Below the pieces are notes generated by a model that was not told the DNA's origin, ran no database searches, and was given only the letters and a program-made list of their open reading frames with translations. DNA of 64,000 nt from Allobranchiibius huperziae (GTDB lineage: Bacteria; Actinomycetota; Actinomycetes; Actinomycetales; Dermatophilaceae): assembly GCF_013410455.1 (NCBI RefSeq), contig NZ_JACCFW010000001.1, forward strand, positions 1,504,929 to 1,568,928, read 5' to 3'. The position numbers and the translations under genes were made by a program. Position 1 is the stretch's first letter; every line of letters starts with the position of its first letter. Shown here piece after piece: positions 9,353 to 23,020 of this stretch.

Positions 9353-10514
9353 ATCAGCAGACAGCACAGGATCTCTTCGCACTGGACAGGTCGCCCGCGA
9401 CCCTGGTTTTGGAGGACGGCACGACGTTCACCGGCCAGGCCTACGGCGCGAGCGGCGTCACCTTCGGCGAGGCCGTCTTCTCCACCGGTATGACCGGCTA
9501 CCAGGAGACGCTCACCGACCCCAGCTACCACCGGCAGGTGGTCGTGATGACCGCGCCGCACGTCGGGAACACGGGCGTCAACGACGAGGACGGGGAGTCG
9601 CGACGGATCTGGGTGTCGGGATACGTCGTGCGCGACCCCGCGCTGCGACCGTCCAACTGGCGCTCGGTGCGCACCCTGGAGGACGACCTGCGCGACCAGG
9701 GCGTGGTCGGCATCTGCGGGATCGACACCCGCGCGCTCACCCGCCACCTGCGCGAGCGAGGGGCGATGCGCGTCGGCATCTTCTCCGGCGACGCCCTTAC
9801 TACCGGCGATCTGGTCGCCCGGGTGCAGGACGCGCCCCGGATGGACGGAGCCGAGCTGGCATCCGAGGTCACGACGCCGACCGCGTACGTGGTGCCGGCG
9901 GTGGGGGAGAAGCGCTTCACCGTCGCCGCGATCGACCTCGGCATCAAGGCCGCCACGCCTGCGAGTCTCGCGGCTCGCGGCGTCGAGGTGCACGTGCTGC
10001 CGGCGGACACGACGTACGCGCAGATCGAGGCGCTCGCCCCCGACGGGGTGTTCTTCTCCAACGGACCGGGCGACCCGGCGACCGCGCCCCAGGTGACGCT
10101 GCTGCGCGAGGTGCTGCTCGCGCGGATCCCGTTCTTCGGCATCTGCTTCGGCAACCAGCTGCTCGGCCGGGCGCTCGGCTTCGGCACCTACAAGCTGAAG
10201 TACGGCCACCGCGGCATCAACCAGCCGGTGCTCGACCGGAGCACCAGCAAGGTCGAGATCACCGCGCACAACCATGGATTCGCCGTCGACGCGCCACTGG
10301 ACGGTGACGTGCTGGCGCCCGAGGGTGCGCCGTACGGGCGGGTGCGGGTCTCGCACGTCTGCCTCAACGACGACGTCGTGGAGGGGCTGGAGTGCCTCGA
10401 CCTGCCGGCGTTCTCGGTGCAGTACCACCCCGAGTCCGCGGCCGGCCCGCACGACGCGGCGTACCTCTTCGACCGGTTCACCGACCTGATGGCCAGCAAC
10501 AAGGAGAACAAGTA

Positions 10515-10515
<1 letters not shown>
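9349..10515 (+). CDS. carA: Carbamoyl-phosphate synthase small (glutaminase) subunit
   Basis: Releases ammonia from glutamine and channels it to CarB. 388 aa from GTG 9349, overlapping the pyrC stop by four bases. The class I amidotransferase triad is visible: Cys266 in [12 protein letters not shown], and His and Glu in [12 protein letters not shown]. The N-terminal half carries [12 protein letters not shown] and [16 protein letters not shown]. Its stop shares one base with the carB ATG (TAATG). Confidence 0.98.
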
Positions 10516-13813
<3,298 letters not shown>

Positions 13814-13817
<4 letters not shown>

Positions 13818-14695
13818 CCTCGGGGAGTTCCGGGAGCTCGGCGGACGGTGCCGGGGAGCGGACGCCGTTCGGGGTCCGGTTGCGCGCCGCGATGGACGCG
13901 CACGGTCCGCTCTGCGCCGGGATCGACCCGCACCGCGCGCTGGTCGAGGCGTGGGGACTGCCCTACACCCTGGCGGGGGTCGAGCGGTTCGCGATGACCT
14001 GCGCCGAGGCGTTCGGCGGGCAGGTGGCGGCGGTCAAGCCGCAGTCGGCGTTCTTCGAGGTCTTCGGGTCCGGGGGAGTGGCGCTGCTGGAGCGGGTGGT
14101 CGCGGCGCTGCGGGACGCGGGCACCCTGACCGTGCTCGACGTCAAGCGCGGCGACATCGGCAGCACGATGGCGGCGTACGCCGACGCGTTCCTGCGCGAG
14201 TCCCCGCACGCACCCGACGCGATCACGCTCAGCCCGTACCTGGGGTACGAGTCGCTGCGCCCGGCGATCGACCTGGCCCACGCGACCGGCCGCGGTGTCT
14301 TCGTGCTGGCGCTGACCTCCAATCCCGAGGGTGCGAGCGTGCAGCACGCGACGCTCGACGGGGTGAGCGTGGCGCGCAGCGTCGTCTCCGGCGCTGCCGT
14401 CGACAATGCACCGGCGCGCGGTCGGGGCGAGCTCGGCAGCGTCGGGCTCGTCGTCGGGGCGACCGTCGGCGACGCCGTACGACGCCTGGACCTGGACCTC
14501 GTCGGTGCCGCCACGCCGGTCCTCGCGCCCGGCGTGGGCGCCCAGGGGGCCGGGCCGGCGCAGCTGCGGGACGTGTTCGGGGCGGCGCTTCCGCAGGTGC
14601 TGGCCGCGAGCAGCAGGGAGGTGCTGGGCGCGGGACCGGACGTGCGCACCTTGCGGGACGCCGCCCGGCGTACCGCGGACGCTCTGCGGGTCTGA
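13814..14695 (+). CDS. pyrF: Orotidine 5'-phosphate decarboxylase
   Basis: Decarboxylates OMP to UMP, the last step of the pathway. 293 aa from ATG 13814 (ATGA overlap with carB); the length and the motif [11 protein letters not shown] place it in the longer type-2 PyrF group found in actinobacteria. CAGIDPH near the N-terminus and [10 protein letters not shown] near the C-terminus are further family marks. The first 15 residues are Gly/Ser-rich and poorly conserved. It ends the pyr operon; 237 bases without a gene follow. Confidence 0.95.
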
Positions 14696-14824
14696 CCGGC
14701 CCGGCACCCCGGAAGATGGCACCGACGGGAGCAGTCAGCGCGCCGTCACGGGTCTCCTTGACTGATTTCCACGCCCGTTCCTTGCGTCAGTGCCGCTGTC
14801 GCGCAGCATGATTGGGGACCCGGA

Positions 14825-14854
14825 TTGCCCAACGTCCCTGTCGGTGGATAGGTT
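14825..14854 (+). promoter_or_regulatory. Candidate promoter for mihF
   Basis: TTGCCC at 14825-14830 and TAGGTT at 14849-14854 are separated by 18 bases, a plausible sigma-70-type promoter about 75 bases before mihF. The rest of the 14696-14932 gap shows no reading frame or strong hairpin. Confidence 0.4.
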
Positions 14855-14932
14855 CGCCGGAACGGCTGTCGCGGATTCGCGGGTGGCCATCGACGATGCA
14901 GACTGACTTCAGACCAACTCAGGAGTAACCCG

Positions 14933-15247
14933 GTGGCCCTCCCCGAACTGACGCCCGAGCAACGAGCCCAGGCGTTGGAGAAGGCGGCGGCAGCCCGTCG
15001 GGAGCGGGCGGAGGTCAAGAACCGCCTCAAGTACGCGCAGGGGTCGTTGCGCGACGTGATCGAGAGCGGGAAACACTCCGAGGTCATCGGCAAGATGAAG
15101 GTCTCGGCGCTGCTGGAGTCGATGCCCGGGGTGGGCCGGGTGCGCGCCGCGCAGATCATGCAGGAGATCGGCATCTCCGAGAGTCGGCGGGTGCGGGGCC
15201 TCGGGACAAACCAGATCACCGCCCTGCTGGAGCGGTTCGAGGCCTGA
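14933..15247 (+). CDS. mihF: Actinobacterial integration host factor (mIHF)
   Basis: Nucleoid-associated DNA-binding protein specific to actinobacteria, unrelated in fold to enterobacterial IHF. 104 aa from GTG 14933 with AGGAG eight bases before. It contains the long basic helix RRERAEVKNRLKYAQGSL and the H2TH-like LLESMPGVGRVRAAQIMQEIGI. Position between pyrF and gmk is the standard one. gmk begins three bases after the stop. Confidence 0.95.
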   Translation: MALPELTPEQRAQALEKAAAARRERAEVKNRLKYAQGSLRDVIESGKHSEVIGKMKVSALLESMPGVGRVRAAQIMQEIGISESRRVRGLGTNQITALLERFEA

Positions 15248-15250
15248 GGG

Positions 15251-15802
15251 ATGCCTGCACTCTTCGTGCTGGCCGGACCCACCGCGGTCGGGAAGGGCAC
15301 GGTCTCGGCGTACATCCGCGAGCACTACCCCCAGGTGTGGCTCTCGGTGTCGGTGACGACCCGCCGCCCCCGCCCCGGTGAGGTCGAGGGCCGCCACTAC
15401 CACTTCGTCTCCCAGGAGCGCTTCGACGAGCTCGCGGCGCAGGGGGAGTTCCTCGAGTACGCCGTCGTGCACGGTCGGGCGAGCTACGGCACCCCGCGGG
15501 CCCCGATGCAGGCCGCGATCGAGGCGGGGCTGCTGCCGCTGCTGGAGATCGACCTGCAGGGCGCGCGGCAGGTGCGCGAACAACTGCCCGAGGCGCACTT
15601 CGTCTTCCTGGCGCCGCCGTCGTGGGACGAACTGGTCCGTCGGCTCGTCGGGCGCGGCACCGAGACCCCGGAGGAACGTGAGCGCCGGCTCGCCACGGCC
15701 CGCCTCGAACTGGCCGCCGCGGACGAGTTCGACACCGTCATCGTCAACGACGACGTACGGCGGGCCGCCGGCGAACTCGTACACTTGATGCAGCAGCACT
15801 AG
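15251..15802 (+). CDS. gmk: Guanylate kinase
   Basis: Phosphorylates GMP to GDP. 183 aa from ATG 15251. The P-loop is [10 protein letters not shown]; the GMP-binding segments [20 protein letters not shown] and [10 protein letters not shown] are present. The P-loop departs slightly from the usual GPSGVGKGT (Thr-Ala for Ser-Gly), as in other actinobacterial Gmk. A TAGACT hexamer overlaps its end (15800-15805) and may drive rpoZ. Confidence 0.97.
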   Translation: MPALFVLAGPTAVGKGTVSAYIREHYPQVWLSVSVTTRRPRPGEVEGRHYHFVSQERFDELAAQGEFLEYAVVHGRASYGTPRAPMQAAIEAGLLPLLEIDLQGARQVREQLPEAHFVFLAPPSWDELVRRLVGRGTETPEERERRLATARLELAAADEFDTVIVNDDVRRAAGELVHLMQQH

Positions 15803-15903
15803 ACTGCTGCAGTTGCGCGACCGTCGCGCCCAGCACTGGATGCCGGGCGCAACGCCGGTCGCCACCATGAACGCACTTGCACCGCAACGGAAAGAGACTC
15901 TTC

Positions 15904-16167
15904 GTGTCCGGCACCCACGCCACCCCCGAGGGCATCACCGACCCGCCCATCGACGACCTGCTGCGCGTCGCCGACTCCAAGTACGCCCTGGTGATCTACG
16001 GCGCGAAGCGCGCCCGCCAGATCAACGCCTACTACTCCCAGCTGTCCGAGGGACTGCTGGAGTACGCCGGCCCGCTCGTCGACAGCCAGGTCAACGACAA
16101 GCCCCTCTCGATCGCGCTCCGCGAGATCAACCAGGGTCTGCTCGACATCGAGAAGGTCGAAGCCTAG
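15904..16167 (+). CDS. rpoZ: RNA polymerase omega subunit
   Basis: Binds the beta-prime C-terminus and aids RNA polymerase assembly. GTG at 15904 with GGAAAGAG about 8 bases upstream gives 87 aa; the frame is open further back to 15877 but without a better site. [28 protein letters not shown] and [10 protein letters not shown] are the omega signatures. Likely transcribed with gmk upstream and coaBC downstream, with its own possible -10 (TAGACT, 15800). Confidence 0.95.
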   Translation: MSGTHATPEGITDPPIDDLLRVADSKYALVIYGAKRARQINAYYSQLSEGLLEYAGPLVDSQVNDKPLSIALREINQGLLDIEKVEA

Positions 16168-16193
16168 GTCTCACGACCCCTTCCGGTCGCATC

Positions 16194-17423
16194 ATGCGGA
16201 TCGTCCTCGGCGTCAGCGGTGGTATCGCCGCCTACAAGGCATGCTCACTGCTGCGATCGTTCTCCGAGGACGGCCATGACGTGACCGTCGTGCCCACGGC
16301 CGCAGCACTGCGGTTCGTGGGCGCACCCACCTGGGCGGCCCTGTCGGGCAAGCCCGTGAGCGACGACGTCTGGTCGCAGGTGCACGAGGTGCCCCACGTG
16401 CGGCTGGGCCAGCAGGCCGACCTCGTCGTGGTGGCGCCGGCGACGGCCGACCTCCTCGCGAAGGCCGCCCACGGCATCGCCGACGACCTGCTCACCAACA
16501 CCCTGCTGACAGCACACTGTCCGGTCGTCCTGGCCCCGGCCATGCACACCGAGATGTGGCAGCACCCCGCCACCGTCGCCAACGTCGCGACGCTGCGCGA
16601 GCGCGGCGTGCACGTCATCGAACCCGCCAGCGGGCGTCTCACCGGCGCCGACAGCGGCCCGGGCCGGCTGCCCGAACCCGCCGACATCGCCGCGTACTGC
16701 GCGCCGTTCCTCACCGGCGATCCTGACGATGCGCGCGACCGTGACCTCGCCGGTCTGCACGTGCTCGTCACCGCCGGCGGCACCCGCGAACCACTGGACC
16801 CGGTGCGCTACCTCGGCAACCGGTCGTCCGGCAAGCAGGGATACGCGCTGGCGGCGGTGGCAGCGCAGCGCGGCGCGCAGGTCACCCTCGTCTCCACGGT
16901 CAGCACGCCCGCGCCGCCCGGATGCGCGCTGGTGCGTGTCGAGACCGCCCTGCAGTTGCGCGACGCCGTGCTGGCCGCGGACGCCGACGTCGTCGTGATG
17001 GCCGCGGCCGTGGCGGACTTCCGCCCCGAGCACGCCGCCACCGCCAAGATCAAGAAGACCTTCGACCCGGCCGCGCCGGACGCGGTGCCCGTCGTCCGCC
17101 TGGTGCGCAACCCGGACATCCTCGCCGAGCTGCTGACCCGGCGCGGCGAGGGCACGACGCCGGTGCTGGTCGGGTTCGCGGCCGAGACCGGCGACGAGCA
17201 GGGCAGCGTGCTCGACCACGCCCGATCCAAGCTGGCCCGCAAACCGGTCGATCTGCTGGTCGCCAACGAGGTGGGCGACGGTGTGACCTTCGGTCAGGAC
17301 GACACCACGGTGCACCTGCTGAGCGGCGACGGCTCCAGCTCGCACGACATCGGCCCGGCGGACAAGACGACCGTCGCGCACGCCGTGTGGGACGCCGTAC
17401 GCGCCATCGCACCCACCGTCTAG
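16194..17423 (+). CDS. coaBC: Bifunctional phosphopantothenoylcysteine decarboxylase / synthetase
   Basis: Catalyses two steps of coenzyme A synthesis: joining cysteine to phosphopantothenate (CoaB) and FMN-dependent decarboxylation (CoaC). 409 aa from ATG 16194; earlier codons in frame include no good start. The CoaC half begins IVLGVSGGIAAYKA and has VPHVRLGQQADLVVVAPATA and the substrate clamp APAMHTEMW (His where many species have Asn). The CoaB half begins near LHVLVTAGGTREPLDPVRYL and includes AKIKK. The TAG stop overlaps the proposed metK -10. Confidence 0.96.
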   Translation: MRIVLGVSGGIAAYKACSLLRSFSEDGHDVTVVPTAAALRFVGAPTWAALSGKPVSDDVWSQVHEVPHVRLGQQADLVVVAPATADLLAKAAHGIADDLLTNTLLTAHCPVVLAPAMHTEMWQHPATVANVATLRERGVHVIEPASGRLTGADSGPGRLPEPADIAAYCAPFLTGDPDDARDRDLAGLHVLVTAGGTREPLDPVRYLGNRSSGKQGYALAAVAAQRGAQVTLVSTVSTPAPPGCALVRVETALQLRDAVLAADADVVVMAAAVADFRPEHAATAKIKKTFDPAAPDAVPVVRLVRNPDILAELLTRRGEGTTPVLVGFAAETGDEQGSVLDHARSKLARKPVDLLVANEVGDGVTFGQDDTTVHLLSGDGSSSHDIGPADKTTVAHAVWDAVRAIAPTV

Positions 17424-17426
17424 ACT
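17421..17426 (+). promoter_or_regulatory. Candidate -10 element for metK
   Basis: TAGACT overlaps the coaBC stop codon and would give a 5' leader of about 88 bases. That leader contains a small hairpin TGCCGCG...CGCGGCA (17461-17480) and the AGGAG at 17507. I see no SAM-riboswitch core in it. Confidence 0.4.
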
Positions 17427-17520
17427 CGGCCGTCGGCCGCTCGGTGCCCCGGATGACGGGTGCCGCGCGATCACGCGGCACACGCCGCACGAGGGCCGCG
17501 ACCCATAGGAGAAGCCTGCA

Positions 17521-18741
<1,221 letters not shown>

Positions 18742-18759
18742 TACCCCACGAAGTTTCTC

Positions 18760-18805
18760 CCCCGCTTCGCTCCTCCGAATACTTCGCGAGGACCCCGAGG
18801 CGGGG
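18760..18805. terminator. Nested hairpin after metK
   Basis: CCCCGCTTCG (18760-18769) pairs with CGAGGCGGGG (18796-18805) with one T-G wobble. Inside, TCCTC (18771-18775) pairs with GAGGA (18788-18792), and CGAA with TTCG around a short loop. No T run follows. It is probably a metK transcription terminator; family A copy 2 lies 26 bases further on. Confidence 0.6.
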
Positions 18806-18831
18806 CGCACCAAGCTTGTCCCACAGGTGGG

Positions 18832-18863
18832 GTCGTGGCGCGCTCTACGGAGCGCGCTACGAC
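18832..18863. repeat. Palindromic repeat, family A, copy 2
   Basis: Arms GTCGTGGCGCGC and GCGCGCTACGAC around loop TCTACGGA (18844-18851). The position-6 pair is a G-T wobble. The stem can be extended outward by GG/CC. It lies between metK and priA, 91 bases after the metK stop. A longer reading of priA from 18835 would begin inside this repeat and is therefore unlikely. Confidence 0.8.
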
Positions 18864-18905
18864 CCCATCTGTCGTACGCGCGGACGTGGTGTCCGTCCTG
18901 CCCCG

Positions 18906-18911
18906 TATAAC
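18906..18911 (+). promoter_or_regulatory. -10 element of a leaderless priA promoter
   Basis: TATAAC ends seven bases before the GTG at 18919, so the transcript would begin at or next to the start codon. No Shine-Dalgarno is present, as expected for a leaderless mRNA. Confidence 0.6.
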
Positions 18912-18918
18912 TGAGCGC

Positions 18919-21039
18919 GTGGACGACGAGAGAGGTGCAGCGCAGGCGCCGAGCGAGCATCAGCTGGCGTTGCTGCACGCCGCCGCCGCGACCCGCCGTA
19001 CGACCGCACGCGCGACCTCTTACGACGGTCCCGAACTCCCGGTCGCTCAGGTGGCCGTCGACGTGGGGCTGCCCCACCTGGACCGGCCGTTCGAGTACGC
19101 CGTGCCCGTCGACCTCGACGACACCGCCCTGCCCGGCGCCCGGGTCAAGGTGCGGTTCGCGGGCAAGGACGTCTCCGGCTTCGTGCTGGCCCGCGTCCGG
19201 GAGGCCGAGCACGTCGGGAAGCTGACGGACATCCGGCGCGTCGTGTCGCCCGAGGCGGCGCTCACCCCGGCGATCGCCCGGCTGTGCCGCGAGGTGGCCG
19301 ACCGGTACGCCGGGACGTTCAGCGACGTCGTGCGCCTCGCCGTGCCCGCCCGCCACGCGGCCGCGGAGAAGGCGTTGGACGCCAAGGTGGAGGGTGCCGA
19401 CGCCCCCTCACCCGACAACGGCGGGGAGGAACACGCCGCATCCGCCGCGCCCGATCCGACGAGCCCCGGGACGGGTGCCTGGGGGCGGTACCCCGCCGGC
19501 CCGGCGTTCCTGCACCGGCTGGGCAGCGGCGGCGCGCCGGCCGCCGCCTGGCTCGCAGCGCCCACCACCGATCCCGTGCTCGACTGGCCGACCGCGATGG
19601 CGCAGGCGGCCCGCGCGACGCTCGACGGGGGTCGCGGAGCGGTGCTGGTGGTGCCCGACCACCGCGACGTCGACCGGCTCGACGAGGCCCTGACCGAGCA
19701 GCTCGGACCCGGCCGGCACGTGCGGCTCACAGCGAGCCAGGGCCCGCAGGCGCGCTACACCGCCTTCCTGAAGCTGCTGCGCAGACACGTGCGCTGCGTC
19801 GTCGGGACCCGGGCCGCGGCGTTCGCGCCGGTGGCCGATCTGGGTCTGGTGGCGTGGTGGGACGACGGCGACGACCTGCTGGGCGAGCCGCGGGCGCCGT
19901 ACCCGCACGTGCGCGAGGTGCTGCGGCTGCGCGCCGACCACGAGGGCGCCGGCCTGCTGAGCGGCGGTTTCGCCCGGTCGGTCGCGATCCAGCAGTGGGT
20001 GCAGCAGGGCGCACTGCAATCGGTCGACCTTCCGGTGCGCCGCGCGGCGGTGCCACGGGTGATCGTGGCCGGCGACGAGCGCGACGTCGAACGCTCCGGC
20101 GCCGCGGCGCGGGCTCACCTGCCGTCAGCGGCGTGGCGCGCCGCGCACGAGGCGCTGCAGCACGGGCCGGTGCTGGTGCAGGTGCCCCGCCGGGGCTACC
20201 TGCCGTCGTTGCGCTGCGACACCTGCCGCGACCCCGCTCGCTGCGCGGTCTGTCACGGCCCGCTGGCGTTGACGGGGTCGGGGCAGACCCCGGTGTGCCG
20301 GTGGTGCGGCGTCCCGGCGACCCCGTTCGACTGCCCCAACTGTCACTCGCACCGGCTGCGGGCGGGTGTCGTGGGCGCGCGCCGTACGGCCGAGGAGCTG
20401 GGGCGGGCGTTCCCGGGCGTGCCGGTCGTGCGCTCGGGCGCCGGTGAGGTGGTGGCCCATGTGTCGTCCTCGCCCGCGTTGGTGATCGCCACCCCGGGTG
20501 CCGAACCCGTTGCGGCGCAGGGCTACCGGGCGACGCTGCTGTTGGACGCGTGGGCGCTGGTCGACCGGCCGGTGTTGTCCGCCGGCGAGGAGACGCTGCG
20601 GCGATGGTGCGCGGCCGCCGCCCTGACCCGGTCGCACGACGACGACGGCGTGGTCGTCGTGTGCGGGGTGCGCGACGACGAACCGCTGCCCGTGGTGCAG
20701 GCGCTCGTGCGATGGGCGCCCGGGTGGCTCGCGGAGCGGGAGCTGGCCGAGCGGGAGGCGCTCGCGCTGCCGCCGGCCGTGTGGATGGCCGGTCTCACCG
20801 GCGATGCTCCGGCGGTCGCGTCGACGGACCGCGGCGTCGGCGACGGGTTCGAGCGGATCGGTCCGCTGGCACACCCGGAGCGCGACGGCACCGTTCAGGA
20901 GCGGCTGCTGTTGCGTACGTCGCTCGAGGACGGTCCGCGGGCGGCAGCCGCGCTGCACGCGGCGCGCGCCGGTCGCAGCGCCCGTAAGGAGCCGGGTAGC
21001 GTCACCGTCCGCGTCGACCCGGCGGGCGACCTGCTCTGA
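18919..21039 (+). CDS. priA: Primosomal protein N' (PriA), actinobacterial form without Walker A
   Basis: PriA recognises stalled forks and reloads the replisome. 706 aa from GTG 18919, chosen for the -10 at 18906 and because the 84 bases before it hold a palindromic repeat. The N-terminal DNA-binding part has QVAVDVGLPHLDRPFEYAV. The zinc domain at about residues 431-477 has eight cysteines in CDTC, CAVC, CRWC and CPNC. Where helicase PriA has GETGSGKT this protein reads TLDGGRGAVLVVPDHR, so ATPase activity is unlikely. That loss is common in actinobacteria and the protein is probably a structural primosome factor. Confidence 0.92.
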   Translation: MDDERGAAQAPSEHQLALLHAAAATRRTTARATSYDGPELPVAQVAVDVGLPHLDRPFEYAVPVDLDDTALPGARVKVRFAGKDVSGFVLARVREAEHVGKLTDIRRVVSPEAALTPAIARLCREVADRYAGTFSDVVRLAVPARHAAAEKALDAKVEGADAPSPDNGGEEHAASAAPDPTSPGTGAWGRYPAGPAFLHRLGSGGAPAAAWLAAPTTDPVLDWPTAMAQAARATLDGGRGAVLVVPDHRDVDRLDEALTEQLGPGRHVRLTASQGPQARYTAFLKLLRRHVRCVVGTRAAAFAPVADLGLVAWWDDGDDLLGEPRAPYPHVREVLRLRADHEGAGLLSGGFARSVAIQQWVQQGALQSVDLPVRRAAVPRVIVAGDERDVERSGAAARAHLPSAAWRAAHEALQHGPVLVQVPRRGYLPSLRCDTCRDPARCAVCHGPLALTGSGQTPVCRWCGVPATPFDCPNCHSHRLRAGVVGARRTAEELGRAFPGVPVVRSGAGEVVAHVSSSPALVIATPGAEPVAAQGYRATLLLDAWALVDRPVLSAGEETLRRWCAAAALTRSHDDDGVVVVCGVRDDEPLPVVQALVRWAPGWLAERELAEREALALPPAVWMAGLTGDAPAVASTDRGVGDGFERIGPLAHPERDGTVQERLLLRTSLEDGPRAAAALHAARAGRSARKEPGSVTVRVDPAGDLL

Positions 21040-21048
21040 CCCCACCCG

Positions 21049-21080
21049 TCGAGGGGTGGCGACCGAGGCCCACCCCTCGA
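21049..21080. terminator. Bidirectional terminator hairpin between priA and the DJ-1 gene
   Basis: TCGAGGGGTGG (21049-21059) is perfectly complementary to CCACCCCTCGA (21070-21080), with a 10-base loop. It sits in the 73-base gap between two convergent genes, ten bases after the priA stop. Confidence 0.7.
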
Positions 21081-21112
21081 TGGTTGCGCTACCCCCGACG
21101 GAGAGGGACGGG

Positions 21113-21724
21113 TCAGACCGGGGGCTGCGGGTCGTACTGGATGCCGCGCCGCACCTGGCGCGCGCGCTCCTCACCGGCGAGCCGGCGTACGAGGTGCAGC
21201 GCCATGTCGATCCCGGCGGACACCCCGGATGCGGTGATCATGTCGCCGGAGTCGACGAAGCGGTCGTCCCTGCGGATCTCGATGCTCGGATCCAGTTCGT
21301 GCAACCGCTCCAGCGCTCCCCAGTACGTCGTGGCCGGTCGCCCCGCGAGCAGGCCCGCAGCGGCGTACACCAGCGAGCCGGTGCAGACGCTCGTGAGCAG
21401 CGGGACCGACTCGCGCTGATCGCGCACCCAGTGCAACTGCGCCTCGTCGACCAGCTGCGGCCTGGTGCCCTCGCCGCCGGGGTAGACCAGCACCTCCCAT
21501 GACGGCGCGTCGGCGTAGGACAGCGGCGCGACCAGGGTGAGGCCCTTGGCGCACCGCACCGGGCCACCCTCGCGCGAGAAGCAGGAGACGTCGTACCCGT
21601 CGTCCGGGTACTCCCTGGTCCAGAACGACAGCACCTCCCACGGGCCGACGGCGTCGAGTTCCTCCACCCCGTCGAAGAGCAGGATGCCGATCTGCTTGCG
21701 CGCGGGCACGGTCTCGGTGGTCAT
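21113..21724 (-). CDS. DJ-1/PfpI family protein
   Basis: Glutamine-amidotransferase-like fold protein of 203 aa. It begins near QIGILLFDGVEELDAVGPWEVL. The nucleophile elbow is SVCTGS with Cys114, after VLVYPGGEGTR. FDGVxxLDxxGPWE together with the Cys elbow resembles isonitrile hydratases and ThiJ/AraC N-terminal domains, but no DNA-binding domain follows. Substrate cannot be told from sequence. The only minus-strand gene in this stretch, it converges with priA and is divergent from the HAD gene, 44 bases away. Confidence 0.85.
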   Translation of the reverse strand: MTTETVPARKQIGILLFDGVEELDAVGPWEVLSFWTREYPDDGYDVSCFSREGGPVRCAKGLTLVAPLSYADAPSWEVLVYPGGEGTRPQLVDEAQLHWVRDQRESVPLLTSVCTGSLVYAAAGLLAGRPATTYWGALERLHELDPSIEIRRDDRFVDSGDMITASGVSAGIDMALHLVRRLAGEERARQVRRGIQYDPQPPV

Positions 21725-21753
21725 GCCCCGATCGTGCCAGCGCGGGTCGCCGT

Positions 21754-21759
21754 TAGGCT
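21754..21759 (+). promoter_or_regulatory. -10 element before the HAD-def-fmt-rsmB-rpe operon
   Basis: TAGGCT ends nine bases before the ATG at 21769. The transcript would have a very short or no leader, and no Shine-Dalgarno is visible. Confidence 0.5.
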
Positions 21760-21768
21760 CCCTTCACC

Positions 21769-22473
21769 ATGAGTTCGAGCCTTCCGGAGTCCGGCGGATC
21801 CACCCTGCCCTCGCCCACGACGGTCGATCGCGACCCTCTCGCACCCGCGCCCGTGCTGGCCGTGGTCTTCGACCTCGGCAACGTGCTGATCGAGTGGGAC
21901 GCGTACGCCGCCATCAGCACCGCCGTCGGCGACGAGCGGGCTCGGGCCTTCCTCGCCGACGAGACGTTCGACTTCCACGCCTGGAACATGCAGCAGGACG
22001 CCGGTCGCGCCTGGGAGGACGCCGAGGCCGACGCGATCGCCCGGCACCCGCACTACCGCGAGGAGATCCTGGCCTACCGCGAGCATTTCGAGGCCTCCCT
22101 GGTGGGCCCGATCGAGGGGACGGTCGCCATCCTGCGCGAGCTGCACGCCGCGGGGACACCCCTCTTCGCGCTGACCAACTGGTCGCACGAACTCTTCCCG
22201 GTGGCGCTCGCGCGCTTCGACTTCCTGCAGCTCTTCGAGGACATCGTGATCTCCGGCGAGGAGGGGATCGCCAAACCCGATCCGGAGATCTTCGAGGTGC
22301 TGGCCGAGCGGGTGGAGCACATCGGCGACCTGGAGGAGACGATCTTCATTGACGACCGACTCGACAACGTCCAGGCGGCCGTGCTCGCCGGGATGGACGC
22401 GGTGCAGTTCACCAGCCCGTCCGATCTGCGCGCGGACCTGCTCTTCCGCGGGCTTTCGGTGAAGGCGATCTGA
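21769..22473 (+). CDS. HAD-superfamily hydrolase (subfamily IA phosphatase-like)
   Basis: Predicted cytoplasmic phosphatase of 234 aa. Motif I is VVFDLGNVL with nucleophile Asp35; the second Asp of DxD is Gly, as in YihX-type glucose-1-phosphate phosphatases. Motif II is ALTNWS, motif III the Lys in IAKPDPEIF, and motif IV IFIDDRLDN. The first 28 residues are Ser/Pro-rich and lie before the fold. The start is supported by the promoter-like TAGGCT just upstream. def starts one base after its stop, so it leads the def-fmt-rsmB-rpe operon. Substrate unknown. Confidence 0.85.
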   Translation: MSSSLPESGGSTLPSPTTVDRDPLAPAPVLAVVFDLGNVLIEWDAYAAISTAVGDERARAFLADETFDFHAWNMQQDAGRAWEDAEADAIARHPHYREEILAYREHFEASLVGPIEGTVAILRELHAAGTPLFALTNWSHELFPVALARFDFLQLFEDIVISGEEGIAKPDPEIFEVLAERVEHIGDLEETIFIDDRLDNVQAAVLAGMDAVQFTSPSDLRADLLFRGLSVKAI

Positions 22474-22474
22474 G

Positions 22475-23020
22475 ATGTCCGTCACCCCCATCCGCCTCTT
22501 CGGCGATCCGGTGCTGCGGACGCCGGCCGCACCCGTCACCGTCTTCGACCGTGAGCTGCAGACCCTCGTCGCCGACCTGACCGACACGATGATGAACGCG
22601 CCCGGCGCCGGTCTGGCGGCCCCGCAGATCGGCGTGGGATTGCGCGTCTTCACCTACTACGTCGACGGGCAGCTGGGGCATGTGATCAACCCCGAGCTCA
22701 CCCTCTCCCCGGAGCTGCAGTGCGGACCCGAAGGGTGCCTGTCGATCCCCGACCTGCGCTTCGACACGACCCGGTCGTTGCGGGCCGTCGCCCGCGGCTT
22801 CGACATGCACGGCGAACCGGTGACCATCGAGGGCAGCGACATGCTCGCCCGCTGCTTCCAGCACGAGACCGATCATCTCGACGGCATCCTCTTCGTCGAC
22901 CGGCTCGACCCGACCGCTCGTCGTCGCGCGCTCAAGGCCATCCGGGACGCAGAGTGGGCCGGGCTGCCCGGACCGATCATCCGCGACAGCCCGCATGCGA
23001 CGTACGGACGTGCGCTGTGA
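22475..23020 (+). CDS. def: Peptide deformylase
   Basis: Removes the formyl group from nascent N-terminal methionine. 181 aa from ATG 22475. The three metallo-motifs are intact: [10 protein letters not shown] (45-53), EGCLSIP with metal ligand Cys88, and HETDHLDG with His130, Glu131 and His134. It overlaps fmt by four bases; deformylase next to formyltransferase is a classic pairing of the formylation cycle. Asp at position 133, within HETDH, replaces the usual second-shell residue of HEIDH only conservatively. Confidence 0.97.
   Translation: MSVTPIRLFGDPVLRTPAAPVTVFDRELQTLVADLTDTMMNAPGAGLAAPQIGVGLRVFTYYVDGQLGHVINPELTLSPELQCGPEGCLSIPDLRFDTTRSLRAVARGFDMHGEPVTIEGSDMLARCFQHETDHLDGILFVDRLDPTARRRALKAIRDAEWAGLPGPIIRDSPHATYGRAL

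Noticed and set aside
17427-17520. SAM riboswitch in the metK leader
   Set aside because: Only a seven-base hairpin is visible; none of the conserved SAM-I, SAM-II or SAM-IV core segments can be found.
18835-18918. Longer priA reading from 18835
   Set aside because: It would begin inside palindromic repeat copy 2 and upstream of the TATAAC box; the GTG at 18919 fits a leaderless start.
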